Counted from the stretch's first letter, positions 17,433 to 27,501 are shown. The stretch is 64,000 nucleotides of DNA from Hyphomicrobiales bacterium (GCA_900469625.1 UBXV01000010.1:42469-106468); one strand, 5' to 3'. Notes: generated by a model from the letters alone, not told the origin. A program made the numbers and translations.

Positions 17433-18175
17433 GACAGCACCTCGCGCAGGGCGTTGCGCAGCGCCGAAACGGAGCGATAACCGACATCGACCGCCGCCTC
17501 TTCCAGCCTCGCGCCTTCGGCGCGGCGGCGCATGACATGGGCAATGCGCAAACGCCGGCGCCACTCGGCGAAGCTCATGCCGGTCTGCGTCCTGAACTTG
17601 CGCGTCATCGTGCGCCGGCTCATGCCCAGCATGTCCGACCAACTGTCGATATCGAGATCGATGGACGGCTTGTCGGAGAGATCGGTGCAGAGTTTCTGCA
17701 GGCGCTTGTCCTGTGGCATCGGCAGGGCGAAGGGGCCCTCTTCGGCGCGCGTGATCTCCTGCAGGATCAAGGCGACCAGATGCCCGCCCCTACCCTGCTC
17801 ATCATAGAGCACAGGCTCTTCGAGCAGGGCCGCAACGGTCGCCGATAGCAGAGGAGACGTCGGAATGACGCGGACCGGATCCCAGCCGAGCGCGGGATCG
17901 GTCACGGGCTCGATATAGAGGGACTGCATGCGCACCCGACCGTGGCTGGTGACGGCATGCGGCAGGTTCGGCGCGATCAGCAAGCCGTGCCCGCTCGGCA
18001 CGATGAACGAGGCATCGAGCGTGCGCGCGGTCATGAACCCTTCGACGCTCTGCAGCAATTGCCCGCGTCGATGGCTATGCCAGCCGAAATCGACGCTCGT
18101 CTCGTAGAGGCGCGTCATCGCCGCAACGGGCCGCGGAACCGTCTGAAGATCGATGGCTTGCTGCGGGCGCTTCAC
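17429..18175 (-). CDS. AraC-family transcriptional regulator
   Basis: 248 aa. The N-terminal half is a cupin-like sensor (FGWHSHRRGQLLQ, VPSGHGLLIAPNLPHAV). The C-terminal half is the double helix-turn-helix (MLGMSRRTMTRKFRTQTG...). The GTG at 18175 follows AGGA; the longer upstream frame runs into the promoter. It is co-transcribed with the fhuCB-like genes and divergent from the receptor, so it probably senses the imported siderophore or a related metabolite and controls both sides. The cupin AraC family also includes drug and catabolite regulators, so the ligand is unknown. Confidence 0.88.
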   Translation of the reverse strand: MKRPQQAIDLQTVPRPVAAMTRLYETSVDFGWHSHRRGQLLQSVEGFMTARTLDASFIVPSGHGLLIAPNLPHAVTSHGRVRMQSLYIEPVTDPALGWDPVRVIPTSPLLSATVAALLEEPVLYDEQGRGGHLVALILQEITRAEEGPFALPMPQDKRLQKLCTDLSDKPSIDLDIDSWSDMLGMSRRTMTRKFRTQTGMSFAEWRRRLRIAHVMRRRAEGARLEEAAVDVGYRSVSALRNALREVLS

Positions 18176-18520
18176 TTCGTCCTCATTGATTGCTATCTGC
18201 TGCGCGCGACCATGCGTTGCGCCGCCCGCTCTTGCCCGGCGGGATTGTTTGCCCGGCCGGATGTCGTGGTGAGCAATAGACACGAGGCCGGGTATTTTCA
18301 AAACACTATTTGGCCCGGTTGTTCGATTTATCCGACTTGAGCTTGATCGGGCCATATATTGGCCCGTTGCAACTCATTTTTGACCTGACAATGTTGACTT
18401 CAAAAGTCTACTTACTCGCCGAACGCGGTTCGACAGACCCGCACGAGACGACAGGCATCGACCCTTCTTCGTACAGACAGGTCCGCCGTCCCCGGAAATG
18501 CAAGGTCAGGACAATTGGCA
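18176..18520 (+). promoter_or_regulatory. Divergent siderophore-system promoter region with repeated TTGGCCCG elements
   Basis: This 345-bp gap lies between the AraC start and the receptor start. It contains TTGGCCCGGTTG (18310-18321) and TTGGCCCGTTG (18359-18369) as direct repeats and an inverted CGGGCC-7 nt-GGCCCG at 18348-18366. A second dyad, GACTT-CAA-AAGTC, is at 18396-18408. The direct repeats would suit AraC-type binding. I do not see a classic Fur box. No gene is supported here. Confidence 0.45.
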
Positions 18521-20743
18521 ATGGCACACAGGCATTCGAGTTTTGCGCTCTCCTCCAACGGCGATGCGCCGACGCCCCGAGCGCACAGGGCCCGCTCGAC
18601 CACCCATGGCCTGCTGATCTCGAGTGTCGCCGGTTTCGCCATCCTGGCGCAGATGCCTCTCGCCCAGGCGCAAGATGCCCAGCCAGCGACGAAGCTGGAG
18701 ACAATCACGGTCGAGGGCAGCCGCGCCTCGACCAAGACCTCGCGCTCGGCCGGCGAAGGTTATGTCGCCAGGGACAGCGCGTCCGCCACCAAGACGGCGA
18801 CACCGGTCGCCGAGACGCCGCAATCCATTTCCGTCATCACCCGGGCCAGCATGACCGACCGCGCGGTGCAATCGGTCGCCGACAGCCTGGTCTATAGCGC
18901 CAACGTCAACGGCCAGCGCTACGGCAACGACACGCGGTCGGATTACTTCACCGTGCGCGGCTTTCCGGCCGATCTCTATCTCGACGGCCTGCGCATCCCG
19001 CAGATCGCCAACCAGACGGGTGGTTACGCCGGCTTCCGCGTCGAGCCCTACTTCCTCAACCGCGTCGAGGTTCTTCGCGGCCCAAGCTCCGCACTGTTCG
19101 GCCAGACCAATGTCGGCGGTGTCGTCAACATGATCAGCAAGGACCCGTCGGATGAAGCAAGCGGCGAGGTTTACGCCCGCTATGGCAGCTTCAGCCAAAA
19201 GGAAACCGGCTTCGACCTCACCGGTCCGCTCGGCAAGGATAACGACCTCGCCTATCGCCTGACGGGCATCTATCGCGACAGCGAAACCGGCATCAAGCTC
19301 GGCAAGAACGACCGCTTTGCCATCAGCCCGACGATCTCGTGGACGCCCGACGAAGATACCAGCCTCACCGTCTACGGCGCCTACATCAAGGACGATGCGG
19401 GCCAGGCCGGCGCGATCATCCCGGCGCGCGGCAGCGTCCTGCCCAACAGCCTCGGATTGACGATCCCGCGGGACTTTACCGATGGTGACCCGCGCTACGA
19501 CACCTACGAGAAGGAAACGGCCTATGTCGGCTATCGCCTGGAGCATGCGCTCAGCGAAGACCTGACGCTGCGGCAGAACTTCCGCTACTCCCGCCTCGAC
19601 GCCAACTACCAGAACCTCTTCACTAGTGGTCTGACCGACGATCGAACGATCACGCGCACGGTCTACAACGCCCAGCCGGTGCTCGACGCCTATGCGCTCG
19701 ACACCAACCTCGAGTACAAGTTCGATACCGGCCCGATGCAGCACACGGTGCTGGCCGGCGTCGATTTTCAATGGCAGCGCCTGATCAACAACACCGGATC
19801 CAAGGTCGGCCCGACCCAGGATCTGTTCGATCCGACCTATGACCAGCCATTCACGCCTGCTGCGTTGACGACCCGCCTCGACCAGATCCAGCGACAGGTC
19901 GGCATTTATGTCCAGGACCAGATCGAGCTGGGTGGACTGCGGCTCACCGCCAGCGGACGGCAGGATTTCGTCAGCATCAGCTCTCAGTCAAAGGCGCTGG
20001 CAACCGGGGTGACGACGCCATACACACAGGATCCGAGCCAGTTTACAGGACGCGTTGGCGCAGCCTACGTCTTCGACAACGGCGTCGTGCCCTACGCGCT
20101 TTATTCGACCTCGTTCCTGCCGGTCTTGACACTGGCCAATACGGCGCTGAAGCCGACGACCGGCACGCTGAAGGAAGTGGGCGTCAAATACGCGCCTGAT
20201 GGAGCGGATTTCGACGTCACCCTGTCGGCCTTCGAGGCGACGCAGCAGAATGTGGTCAACCGCATCGCCACCGTCTACTATCAGACCGATGAGGTCCGGG
20301 TACGCGGCGTCGAGATCGAGGCCAATGCCAGCCTCTGGGATGGCCTCAACCTGACGGCTGCGGCGAGCTTCCAGGACCCTGAGGTCACGCAGAGCCAGAC
20401 CGCGTCGCAGATCGGAAAGATGCCCTATACGGTGCCCAAGCAGCAGCAGTCTCTGTTCGTCAGCTACGACATGCCGCTACCGGACGCCTGGCAGGGCGAA
20501 CTGGTGGTCGGCGGCGGCGTGCGCCATATCGGCAAGACCGCAGGCGACACCGCCAATTCCTTCTTCGTACCCGGATACACACTGGTCGATGCCTTCGTGC
20601 GCTATGAGCATGATCGTTACCGGTTGCAGCTCAACGGCTACAATCTCGCAGACAAGGCCTATGTCGCCGGCTGCAACACCATGACCCAGTGCTACTACGG
20701 CCAGGGCCGGTCGGTGGTCGCGACCGCGAGCATCAAATGGTGA
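18521..20743 (+). CDS. TonB-dependent siderophore receptor
   Basis: 740 aa outer-membrane receptor. A long signal peptide ends around AQAQ, followed by a TonB-box-like ETITVEG, a plug domain (ETPQSISVITRASM..., RVEVLRGPSSALFGQTNVGGVVNMISK) and a beta-barrel ending with the aromatic-terminal ASIKW. The sequence is closest in style to FhuA/FoxA-type hydroxamate receptors. The ATG at 18521 lies after AAGGTCAGG. It is followed by an overlapping binding-protein gene and is divergent from araC-fhuCB, completing an import system. Confidence 0.93.
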   Translation: MAHRHSSFALSSNGDAPTPRAHRARSTTHGLLISSVAGFAILAQMPLAQAQDAQPATKLETITVEGSRASTKTSRSAGEGYVARDSASATKTATPVAETPQSISVITRASMTDRAVQSVADSLVYSANVNGQRYGNDTRSDYFTVRGFPADLYLDGLRIPQIANQTGGYAGFRVEPYFLNRVEVLRGPSSALFGQTNVGGVVNMISKDPSDEASGEVYARYGSFSQKETGFDLTGPLGKDNDLAYRLTGIYRDSETGIKLGKNDRFAISPTISWTPDEDTSLTVYGAYIKDDAGQAGAIIPARGSVLPNSLGLTIPRDFTDGDPRYDTYEKETAYVGYRLEHALSEDLTLRQNFRYSRLDANYQNLFTSGLTDDRTITRTVYNAQPVLDAYALDTNLEYKFDTGPMQHTVLAGVDFQWQRLINNTGSKVGPTQDLFDPTYDQPFTPAALTTRLDQIQRQVGIYVQDQIELGGLRLTASGRQDFVSISSQSKALATGVTTPYTQDPSQFTGRVGAAYVFDNGVVPYALYSTSFLPVLTLANTALKPTTGTLKEVGVKYAPDGADFDVTLSAFEATQQNVVNRIATVYYQTDEVRVRGVEIEANASLWDGLNLTAAASFQDPEVTQSQTASQIGKMPYTVPKQQQSLFVSYDMPLPDAWQGELVVGGGVRHIGKTAGDTANSFFVPGYTLVDAFVRYEHDRYRLQLNGYNLADKAYVAGCNTMTQCYYGQGRSVVATASIKW

Positions 20744-21615
20744 TCAGGCCGACACGACGGGGTTTCGTTTTCGGCGCCCTGTCGCTTCTGGCCGCGCCAC
20801 GTCTTCAGGCGGGCGAGCCGCGCCGGGTCGTCACGCTTGAGTTTCTGGCAACGGAAATCGCCCTTCTGCTGGGCGAGCGCCCCATCGGCGTTGCCGACCT
20901 CGATGGTTATCGCCGCTGGGTATCGGTCGGCAACGACGGGCTTGCCGGCGCTACCGACGTCGGCGGCCGCCAGCAGCCCAGCATGGAAGCGCTGACCCGG
21001 CTGAAACCGGATCTCATCCTCACGTCCGCTTTGCGTCACCGCGCGCTCGAACATCGGCTTTCGCAGATCGCGCCGACACGTCTACTCAACGACCAGCCTG
21101 ACGACGGCGACCTGCTGTCGGCCGTCTACGGCTGCACGAAAGCGTCCGGCGAGGCGCTCGGCCGCATCGAGGCGGCCAACGCGCTGCTTGCTGATTTCGA
21201 CACGAAGCTCGCCGACATCGCCAAGGATGTCGGGAGCAGCAAGCTCGGCGGGCAGCCTGTTCTCATCGCCCAGCCCCTGCCGGGCGTGCCGCGCCTGCGC
21301 ATCTTCACATCGAATTCCGCCGCGATGCAGGTATTTGTGCGGGCGGGCTTTTCGGCAGCGCTCGACCTGCCATCGGAGCCGTTCGGGTTCAGCACCATCG
21401 GGCTCGAGGGCCTCGCCGCACTCGATGGCAAATCCAGGCTCGTCCTGCTCGCCGACGCGGCACCGCCGGAGTTGCAGTCAAGCGCGCTGTGGCCGATGCT
21501 TCCGGTGGTCGCGTCCGGCGGTGTCGTTCCCGTCGGCCTGCCGAGCTGGCCGTTTGGCGGCCCCGCGTCCCTGCTCGGACTGGCCAGGAATGCGGTCCTG
21601 AAGCTCCAGGCCTGA
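20737..21615 (+). CDS. fhuD: Iron-siderophore ABC transporter substrate-binding protein, FhuD-type
   Basis: 292 aa. The N-terminus PTRRGFVFGALSLLAAPRLQA has a twin-arginine export motif, as in E. coli FhuD. It continues with RRVVTLEFLATEIALLLGERPIGVADLDGYRRW, typical of class III (FhuD/BtuF) binding proteins. It overlaps the receptor stop (ATGGTGA), so the pair is coupled. The role is to carry ferric hydroxamate from the receptor to FhuB in the periplasm. Confidence 0.9.
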   Translation: MVIRPTRRGFVFGALSLLAAPRLQAGEPRRVVTLEFLATEIALLLGERPIGVADLDGYRRWVSVGNDGLAGATDVGGRQQPSMEALTRLKPDLILTSALRHRALEHRLSQIAPTRLLNDQPDDGDLLSAVYGCTKASGEALGRIEAANALLADFDTKLADIAKDVGSSKLGGQPVLIAQPLPGVPRLRIFTSNSAAMQVFVRAGFSAALDLPSEPFGFSTIGLEGLAALDGKSRLVLLADAAPPELQSSALWPMLPVVASGGVVPVGLPSWPFGGPASLLGLARNAVLKLQA

Positions 21616-21759
21616 ATGCACGCAGCGCATTGCCGGCGCTGCCCATGCGCAAAGACAAAGAGATCGTTGCTGTGTTTCCGCGCAAATCGGAAAGGCCGCC
21701 ACCACGATTTGACGCGGCAGCGGCCAACAATGAAGCAAGTGGGTTTTACGGCGAGCGCC

Positions 21760-22617
21760 TCAGCGTGGCGTAACGTCGAAGCCGAACCACTTTTCCGAAA
21801 GCGTCTTGATCGTTCCATCCGCCTTGGCGGCCGCGATCGCCTCGTTGAACAGCGCCTTCAGCTCCGGATCCGTCTTGCGCAGGCCGACCGAGCTGCCGCG
21901 ACCGAGAAAGCCACCCTGGAAGCGGGGGCCGGCCGTGGTCATGTCCTCGTTGCCAGGCTTTTCGGAGGCGGTCGTCAGATAGGCCATCGAAGCCATCACC
22001 AGATCGACGCGGCCGGCGGCCAGATCGAGGTCGTGCTCTTCCGTCGTCTTGTACTCGCGCACCTCGACGACGCCCTTTAGATACTTGTCGACAAAGGCGG
22101 CACCGGTCGAGGCGATCTGGACGCCGATCGTCTTGCCTTCGAGCAGCGGCTTAAGCTTCTCGATCTCGGTGACAGCGCCCGCCTCGTTCGAAGCGAGCGA
22201 AAACACGACGCCCTTTTCCGGCAGCGATGCGAGCGGGCCTGACTTCGAGGTCGCGAAGGCCTGGCCGGTCGAGCCATAGGAATCGCTGAAATCGATGACC
22301 TGTTCGCGCTTGGCGGTCGCCGACATGCCGGAAATGATCGCGTCGAACTTGCCGGCATTCAGCGCCGGGATCATGCCGTCGAAGTTCTGGACGTTGATCT
22401 CGCACTCTACTTTCATATGGGCGCAGAGATACTTGCTGAGCTCGATCTCATAGCCGTCGAGCGTGCCGTCGGGCTTGGTGAAGTTGTAGGGCTTGAAGCC
22501 GCCTTCCGTGGCGATCGACACGCGCGTCCACGTCTTGTTTTCCGCGTGCGCGGCGCCGGCGGCAAACAGCATGGTCGCGGCGCACAGCGCCTTCATTGCA
22601 GATTTCGTGTAGTTCAT
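21760..22617 (-). CDS. Polar amino-acid ABC transporter substrate-binding protein
   Basis: 285 aa, SBP family 3 of the lysine/arginine/ornithine-histidine-octopine group. A signal peptide (MNYTKSAMKALCAATMLFAAGAAHA) is followed by IATEGGFKPYNFTKPDGTLDGYEIEL. A ribosome site AGGGGAAC precedes the ATG. Its genes for ATPase and two permeases are immediately upstream in the same operon, together with an M20 amidohydrolase. The substrate is therefore likely an amino-acid conjugate or its amino-acid product. Confidence 0.9.
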   Translation of the reverse strand: MNYTKSAMKALCAATMLFAAGAAHAENKTWTRVSIATEGGFKPYNFTKPDGTLDGYEIELSKYLCAHMKVECEINVQNFDGMIPALNAGKFDAIISGMSATAKREQVIDFSDSYGSTGQAFATSKSGPLASLPEKGVVFSLASNEAGAVTEIEKLKPLLEGKTIGVQIASTGAAFVDKYLKGVVEVREYKTTEEHDLDLAAGRVDLVMASMAYLTTASEKPGNEDMTTAGPRFQGGFLGRGSSVGLRKTDPELKALFNEAIAAAKADGTIKTLSEKWFGFDVTPR

Positions 22618-22655
22618 TGGTAGTTCCCCTTTTTTGAGTGGTTAGGTCCGGTGGT

Positions 22656-23429
22656 TCAAGCCTTGATGAACCGCCGGAACCGTTCGGATTTGGCATTGCC
22701 AAAAACGTCTTCCGGTCGACCGTCTTCCTCGATCTGACCCTGGTGAAGAAAGATGACCCGGCTGGACACATCGCGTGCGAAACCCATCTCGTGGGTCACG
22801 ACCAGCATCGTGCGGCCCTCCTCGGCGAGCGAGCGCATGACGCGCAGGACCTCGCCGACCAGCTCAGGATCGAGCGCCGACGTCGGCTCGTCGAACAGCA
22901 TGACCGCCGGGCGCATGGCGAGCGCCCGGGCGATGGCGGCGCGCTGCTGCTGGCCGCCGGAAAGATGCGCCGGATAGTGGTTGCGCTTGGCGGCGATACC
23001 GACCTTGGCCAAGAGCGCTTCGGCCTCCTCGATGCACTCGGCGCGCGGGCGCTTCTGTACATGGATCGGCGCCTCGATGACGTTCTCCAGCACCGTCTTG
23101 TGGGACCAGAGATTGAAGCTCTGGAACACCATGCCGAGGCGCGAGCGGATGCGATCCACCTGGGCGCGATCCTTCGGCCGGCTCTTGCCGTTGGCTGCCG
23201 CGAGCATCTCGATCGTCTCGCCCGCAACCGTCACCGCGCCACGATCGGGCGTCTCGAGCATGTTGATGCAGCGAAGCAGGGTCGATTTGCCCGAGCCGGA
23301 GGAGCCGAGAATGGAGACGACCTCGCCTTCGCGCGCGTCGAGCGAAATGCCCTTCAGCACCTCAATCGGGCCGAAGCTCTTGTGGATGTCCCGAACGCTG
23401 ATGGCGACGGGCGCAACGGACGAACTCAA
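22656..23429 (-). CDS. Amino-acid ABC transporter ATP-binding protein, HisP-type
   Basis: 257 aa. Walker [10 protein letters not shown], signature LSGGQQQR and Walker [15 protein letters not shown] are complete. The start is taken as TTG at 23429, in a TTGA overlap with the permease stop and 8 bases after GGAG; no ATG or GTG lies between it and the conserved region. The rare start codon may tune expression. It belongs to the operon 26318-21760. Confidence 0.88.
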   Translation of the reverse strand: MSSSVAPVAISVRDIHKSFGPIEVLKGISLDAREGEVVSILGSSGSGKSTLLRCINMLETPDRGAVTVAGETIEMLAAANGKSRPKDRAQVDRIRSRLGMVFQSFNLWSHKTVLENVIEAPIHVQKRPRAECIEEAEALLAKVGIAAKRNHYPAHLSGGQQQRAAIARALAMRPAVMLFDEPTSALDPELVGEVLRVMRSLAEEGRTMLVVTHEMGFARDVSSRVIFLHQGQIEEDGRPEDVFGNAKSERFRRFIKA

Positions 23430-24151
23430 TGCGCTTCTCCTTCGATGATAGCGGGCAACACCGCGACCGGCTGCCTGAGATGCGGGCTCAGCCGGAACTC
23501 GACGAATTGGACCAGGCGCGTGAGCAGGAAGTTGATGGCGAGATAGATGGCACCGGCGACGACGAAGACCTCGATCGCGCGGTAGCTCTCGGAAATGATG
23601 CGGGCGGCAACGCCCGTCACTTCCATGAGGGTTATGATGGATGCCAGGGATGTGGCCTTGACCATCGCGATCATCTCGTTGCCGTAGCCGGGCAATGCCT
23701 GCCTCACGCCGAGAGGCAGCGTGATGCGCCGGAAGATCATGAACCGCGACATGCCGCATGCCCTGGCCGCCTCGATCTGTCCGAAGGGAACCGAGAGCAG
23801 GCCGCCGCGGACAATTTCGCTGGCATAGGCGGCCGTGTTGAGCGCCAGCGCCAGCACCGCGCACCAGTAGGGCTCCCGGAGGATCGGCCAGAGTAGGCTG
23901 TGCCGGATGGCCGGAAACTGGCTGAGGCCGTAATAGATGATGAAGAGCTGGACGAGCAGCGGCGTGCCGCGAAAAACAAAGACATAGGCCTGCGCCAGCC
24001 AGCGCAGCGGCGCGATGGCGGAAAACCGGGCAACGGCAATGCCGACGGCCAGGACCGCACCGAGCACGATCGAGTTGGCCGCCAGCAACAGTGTCAGCGG
24101 AACAGCCGAGACGAGGCTTACGAAGGTTTCCTGGAGGAAAATCCAGTCCAT
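23426..24151 (-). CDS. Amino-acid ABC transporter permease, HisM-type
   Basis: 241 aa with about five transmembrane segments. The coupling loop reads [24 protein letters not shown]. The start at 24151 ([10 protein letters not shown]) follows GAGGAG and overlaps the previous permease stop by one base (TGATG). It forms a heterodimer with the permease at 24151-24870. Confidence 0.9.
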   Translation of the reverse strand: MDWIFLQETFVSLVSAVPLTLLLAANSIVLGAVLAVGIAVARFSAIAPLRWLAQAYVFVFRGTPLLVQLFIIYYGLSQFPAIRHSLLWPILREPYWCAVLALALNTAAYASEIVRGGLLSVPFGQIEAARACGMSRFMIFRRITLPLGVRQALPGYGNEMIAMVKATSLASIITLMEVTGVAARIISESYRAIEVFVVAGAIYLAINFLLTRLVQFVEFRLSPHLRQPVAVLPAIIEGEAH

Positions 24152-24870
24152 CAGCTTCTCCTCACGCCGCGGCTGAAATGATGCTCGGCCCGATGCAGGA
24201 CGGCACTCGAGACCGTCGAGATCGCGAGATAGATGCCGCCGGCGATCAGATAGAAATCGAAGGGCAGGCCGGTGGAACCCGCGGCAATCTGGGACTGGCG
24301 CAGCAGTTCGGCGACGCCGGTAATCGACACAAGCGCGCTCTCCTTGAGCACGACCTGCCAGACGTTGCCGAGGCCAGGCAAGGCGTGCCGAAGCGTCAGC
24401 GGCGCAACGATGCGCCGGAAGCGCAGCCATCGTGGCATGCCGCACGCAATCGCCGCCTCGATTTCACCCGGATGGACAGCCCTGAACGCGCCACGAAAGA
24501 CCTCCGTGTGCTGCGCGCCGGAGGTAATCCCGACCGCGAGCATGCCGGCGAGAAAACCGGGAAATCCGATGAACCCTTCGGCACCGAAGAAGTGCCCGAT
24601 CGCGGAGATGGCGGCGGAACCACCGAAATAGAGCAGGTAGATGACCAGCAGATCGGGAATGCCGCGCAGTACCGTCGTGTAGACGTCGGCGGCAAGGCGG
24701 GTCGCCGGACCACCCCGGACCTTTGCCCAGGCGCCGAAGACGCCGATGACGGCACCGGTCGCATAGCCCGACAGCGCGATCAGGATCGTCATCGTCGCGC
24801 CGGCAAGCAGGATGTTCCCCCACCCGCCGGGGCCAAAACTGAGGAGTTCGAGGATACCGGGCTGGGTCAC
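24151..24870 (-). CDS. Amino-acid ABC transporter permease, HisQ-type
   Basis: 239 aa. The coupling loop is [24 protein letters not shown]. The start is GTG at 24870, making a GTGA overlap with the amidohydrolase stop. About five membrane helices are visible. The direct coupling to the amidohydrolase gene is the best clue that transport and hydrolysis act on the same compound. Confidence 0.9.
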   Translation of the reverse strand: MTQPGILELLSFGPGGWGNILLAGATMTILIALSGYATGAVIGVFGAWAKVRGGPATRLAADVYTTVLRGIPDLLVIYLLYFGGSAAISAIGHFFGAEGFIGFPGFLAGMLAVGITSGAQHTEVFRGAFRAVHPGEIEAAIACGMPRWLRFRRIVAPLTLRHALPGLGNVWQVVLKESALVSITGVAELLRQSQIAAGSTGLPFDFYLIAGGIYLAISTVSSAVLHRAEHHFSRGVRRS

Positions 24871-26318
24871 AACGCCTGAACTCCCTTTTGCGTGGCGCCG
24901 GCCTTGTGCACGGGAAGCGGCGGAGCGATATCGTCTGGGATCGGATTGACGAAGGGCGTTCCGTCGAGGCGGCGGCGATGATCCGCCTTGGCGGCGGCTA
25001 CCAGGTCGGGATCCGCCATCAGGTCGATGGCAAGGCTCGCCATGGCTTTCGCCGCATGCGCCATGCCCTTGTGGGCAGCCGGCAATTTTCCTTGTGCGAC
25101 CAGCTGCCAGGAATGGCCTGGTGTCCCGATCGCATAGGTCGCGCCGCGCATCTGTACCGTCGGCACGACCCAGCTCACGGTGCCAACGTCGGTGGAGCCG
25201 ACAATGCTGCCGTCGCCGCCATAGAGCGGATAGACGATATCGCACAGCGGCTGCCCCTTGCGCGCAGCCAGACCGAAGCGGGCATAGGACGCAGCGATAT
25301 CGTCGGGCGTGTAGGTCGCCTGGAATTTGCGTGCCGTCTCCAGATCGGCGGCATCGAAGGCGGCCGGGCCTAGATGTTCCAGCTGGTCGTGGAGCCGGGC
25401 TTCCAGCGGGCCGTTGCCGACGAGATTGGCATCGCCGCTGATCACGTCATAGCGCACGGTCGTCTCCGTCATCAGCGCGGCACCTTCGGCGATCTTCTTG
25501 ACGCGCTCGATCAGTCCCAGCAGCTCCGGCAGGGACCGGGCGCGCACGAGGTAGCGCACCGTCGCACGGGCCTGCACGACGTTGGGCGCATCGCCGCCTG
25601 CATCGGTAATGGCGTAATGGACGCGGGCGCTCGATGGCATGTGCTCGCGCATGTAGTTGACGCCGACATTCATCAGCTCGACGGCATCCAGTGCGCTGCG
25701 ACCGAGATGCGGCGTTGCCGAGGCATGGGAGGCCCGACCGGAGAAGTGGAAATTGATCTCGTTGCAGGCAAGCGAAATCGGATTGTTGACGCCGGTAAAG
25801 GCAGCCGGGTGCCAGGATATGGCGATATCGACATCGTCGAAGGCGCCCGCCCGCACCATGAAGCCCTTCGACGAACCACCCTCCTCGGCCGGGCAGCCGT
25901 AATAGCGCACGCGGCCCTTCAGGCCGTTGGCCTTGAGGTAGTCCTTGACCGCGGCTGCCGCGAGCATGGAGCCGGAGCCGAGCAGGTTGTGGCCGCAGCC
26001 GTGACCGTTGCCGCCGGGAACGACCGGCCGCTCTTCGGCAAGGCCGGCGACCTGGCTGAGGCCCGGGAGGGCGTCGAACTCGCCGAGGATCGCAATCACC
26101 GGACCACCTTCGCCAGCCTCGCCGATCAGAGCCGTCGGCAGACCGGCGACATTGCGCTCGATGCGAAAGCCTTCCGCTTCAAGCAGACGGGCGTGCTCGC
26201 TTGCCGATTGAAACTCCTCGTAATTGGTTTCGGGACTGTCCCAGACGCGATCGCTGAGCTCGAAGAAGGCCGGGCTTTTTTCCTCGACGATCGACCACAG
26301 GCGTTGCGTGTTTTCCAT
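24867..26318 (-). CDS. M20-family amidohydrolase/metallopeptidase (AbgB-like)
   Basis: 483 aa. The di-metal ligands of M20 enzymes are recognisable: H106/H110 region in GNGHGCGHN, the acidic pair in PAEEGG (145-146) and H170 in SWHPA. The overall sequence resembles aminobenzoyl-glutamate hydrolase subunit B and related cytoplasmic amidohydrolases, which cut an N-acyl or amide bond to free an amino acid. The ATG at 26318 (MENTQRLW) lies within the divergent promoter region. It heads an operon with a polar amino-acid transporter. The true substrate is unknown. Confidence 0.85.
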   Translation of the reverse strand: MENTQRLWSIVEEKSPAFFELSDRVWDSPETNYEEFQSASEHARLLEAEGFRIERNVAGLPTALIGEAGEGGPVIAILGEFDALPGLSQVAGLAEERPVVPGGNGHGCGHNLLGSGSMLAAAAVKDYLKANGLKGRVRYYGCPAEEGGSSKGFMVRAGAFDDVDIAISWHPAAFTGVNNPISLACNEINFHFSGRASHASATPHLGRSALDAVELMNVGVNYMREHMPSSARVHYAITDAGGDAPNVVQARATVRYLVRARSLPELLGLIERVKKIAEGAALMTETTVRYDVISGDANLVGNGPLEARLHDQLEHLGPAAFDAADLETARKFQATYTPDDIAASYARFGLAARKGQPLCDIVYPLYGGDGSIVGSTDVGTVSWVVPTVQMRGATYAIGTPGHSWQLVAQGKLPAAHKGMAHAAKAMASLAIDLMADPDLVAAAKADHRRRLDGTPFVNPIPDDIAPPLPVHKAGATQKGVQAL

Positions 26319-26350
26319 TGCGTTCAGCGTCCCAATTACGATAGTTACCA

Positions 26351-26391
26351 AAATTGGCGCCAATTTAGGATACAAAAATAAATTGCGCAAT
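26351..26391 (+). promoter_or_regulatory. Palindromic operator candidates between amidohydrolase operon and gntR
   Basis: AAATTGGCGCCAATTT (26351-26366) is a perfect 16-bp palindrome and ATTGCGCAAT (26382-26391) a perfect 10-bp one. They lie 33 and 64 bases from the amidohydrolase start, in the only promoter region shared with the divergent GntR gene. Binding by that regulator is inferred. Confidence 0.5.
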
Positions 26392-26493
26392 GGGCGACGA
26401 TCGATATTTTCGGTATCCGTGTCTGGCCGGCTTCAAGCCGATCGCGGATGCGAACGCAGCGAGCCCGCCGGCAATCGACAAACAGGACTGTCC

Positions 26494-27165
26494 ATGACCC
26501 AAATGCAGAGTGTTACCTATACTTCGGCCAAGGAGCGGGACGTCACCGATCTCGTGCTCGAGGACATCCTGACCGGCGTTTTGCCGGCGGGAACATGGCT
26601 CAAGCAGATCGACCTGGAAAAGCGTTACGATTGCACCCGACCGGAGGTTCGCCGGGCGCTCGATCGCCTCTCGCAGAAGCGGCTGGTGGAGCATGTGCCC
26701 AACCGCGGCTACCACGTCTACCAACCGGAGGGCCGGCGCGCGCAGGAAATCAGCGACATCCGCGTCATCCTCGAAACCGCTGTTGCCGACCTGATGGTCG
26801 AGAACGCCACGCCGGAAAGCATCGCCAGGCTGCGCCAGCTGGCCCAGCACTTCGACCGGATGACGATGGAGGGCACGGTGCTCGAACACTACGAGGCAAA
26901 CCTCGCCTTTCACCGTGAACTGCTGCTTCTGGCGGGAAACACCGAGCTGGTGGAGGTCGTGTCCGAGATCCGCCAGCGAACCTCTTCCGCACCGGTTTCC
27001 CAGTGGCGGACGCGCGCCCGCGTCGAACGGTCCGCACGCGAGCACCACATGATGATCGACGCGCTCGAAGCCCGCGATGTCGCCGGTCTCAAACGGCTGA
27101 TCGAGGCACATATCCGCCAGACGGGCGACGCCGCGCCGACGGAAAGCGCTGTGCGTCAGGCATGA
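26494..27165 (+). CDS. GntR/FCD-family transcriptional regulator
   Basis: 223 aa. The winged helix (about 12-75, with LEKRYDCTRPEVRRALDRLSQKRLVEHVPNRGYHV) is followed by an FCD domain with helical segments containing AFHRELL and REHHMMIDALEARD. Histidines and an aspartate typical of metal/carboxylate-binding FCD folds are present. The start at 26494 follows ACAGGAC. It is divergent from the amidohydrolase-transporter operon and is the obvious regulator of it. Confidence 0.9.
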   Translation: MTQMQSVTYTSAKERDVTDLVLEDILTGVLPAGTWLKQIDLEKRYDCTRPEVRRALDRLSQKRLVEHVPNRGYHVYQPEGRRAQEISDIRVILETAVADLMVENATPESIARLRQLAQHFDRMTMEGTVLEHYEANLAFHRELLLLAGNTELVEVVSEIRQRTSSAPVSQWRTRARVERSAREHHMMIDALEARDVAGLKRLIEAHIRQTGDAAPTESAVRQA

Positions 27166-27270
27166 TGTACCGTGCTTTCTGATGGGTAAAACGGCCGGAT
27201 TCCCCTGATTTCTCAGAGTTGTGACGCCGCGACACAGAACCTAAGCTCAAGCCGAAAATGAGGTTCTGCC

Positions 27271-27462
27271 ATGTCAAACACCCGCAATTCCCCAACAACC
27301 GACATCGTGGAGATGCGCGAAGCTCTGGCGGAATGGTGCACCCAGAACAATTGCACCCAATCCGACCCGCCCGCCAACAAGATCGCGCTGCGGATCTTCG
27401 ACGTCGCGAGCGGCAAGAAGCTCAACCGCACCGAGATCCTGGCCCTTCTGTCGAACGGTTAG
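27271..27462 (+). CDS. Small hypothetical protein
   Basis: 63 aa, starting MSNTRNSPTTDIVEMREALAEWCTQNNC and ending KLNRTEILALLSNG. It is soluble and helical-looking, with no signal peptide. GAGG lies 9 bases before the ATG. It is monocistronic, between gntR and a convergent tauR. I do not recognise a family. Good start signal and protein-like composition support it as real. Confidence 0.6.
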   Translation: MSNTRNSPTTDIVEMREALAEWCTQNNCTQSDPPANKIALRIFDVASGKKLNRTEILALLSNG

Positions 27463-27501
27463 CAAGCGGCGGGCACGCCGACCCGGAGTGACGGCACAGT
27501 A

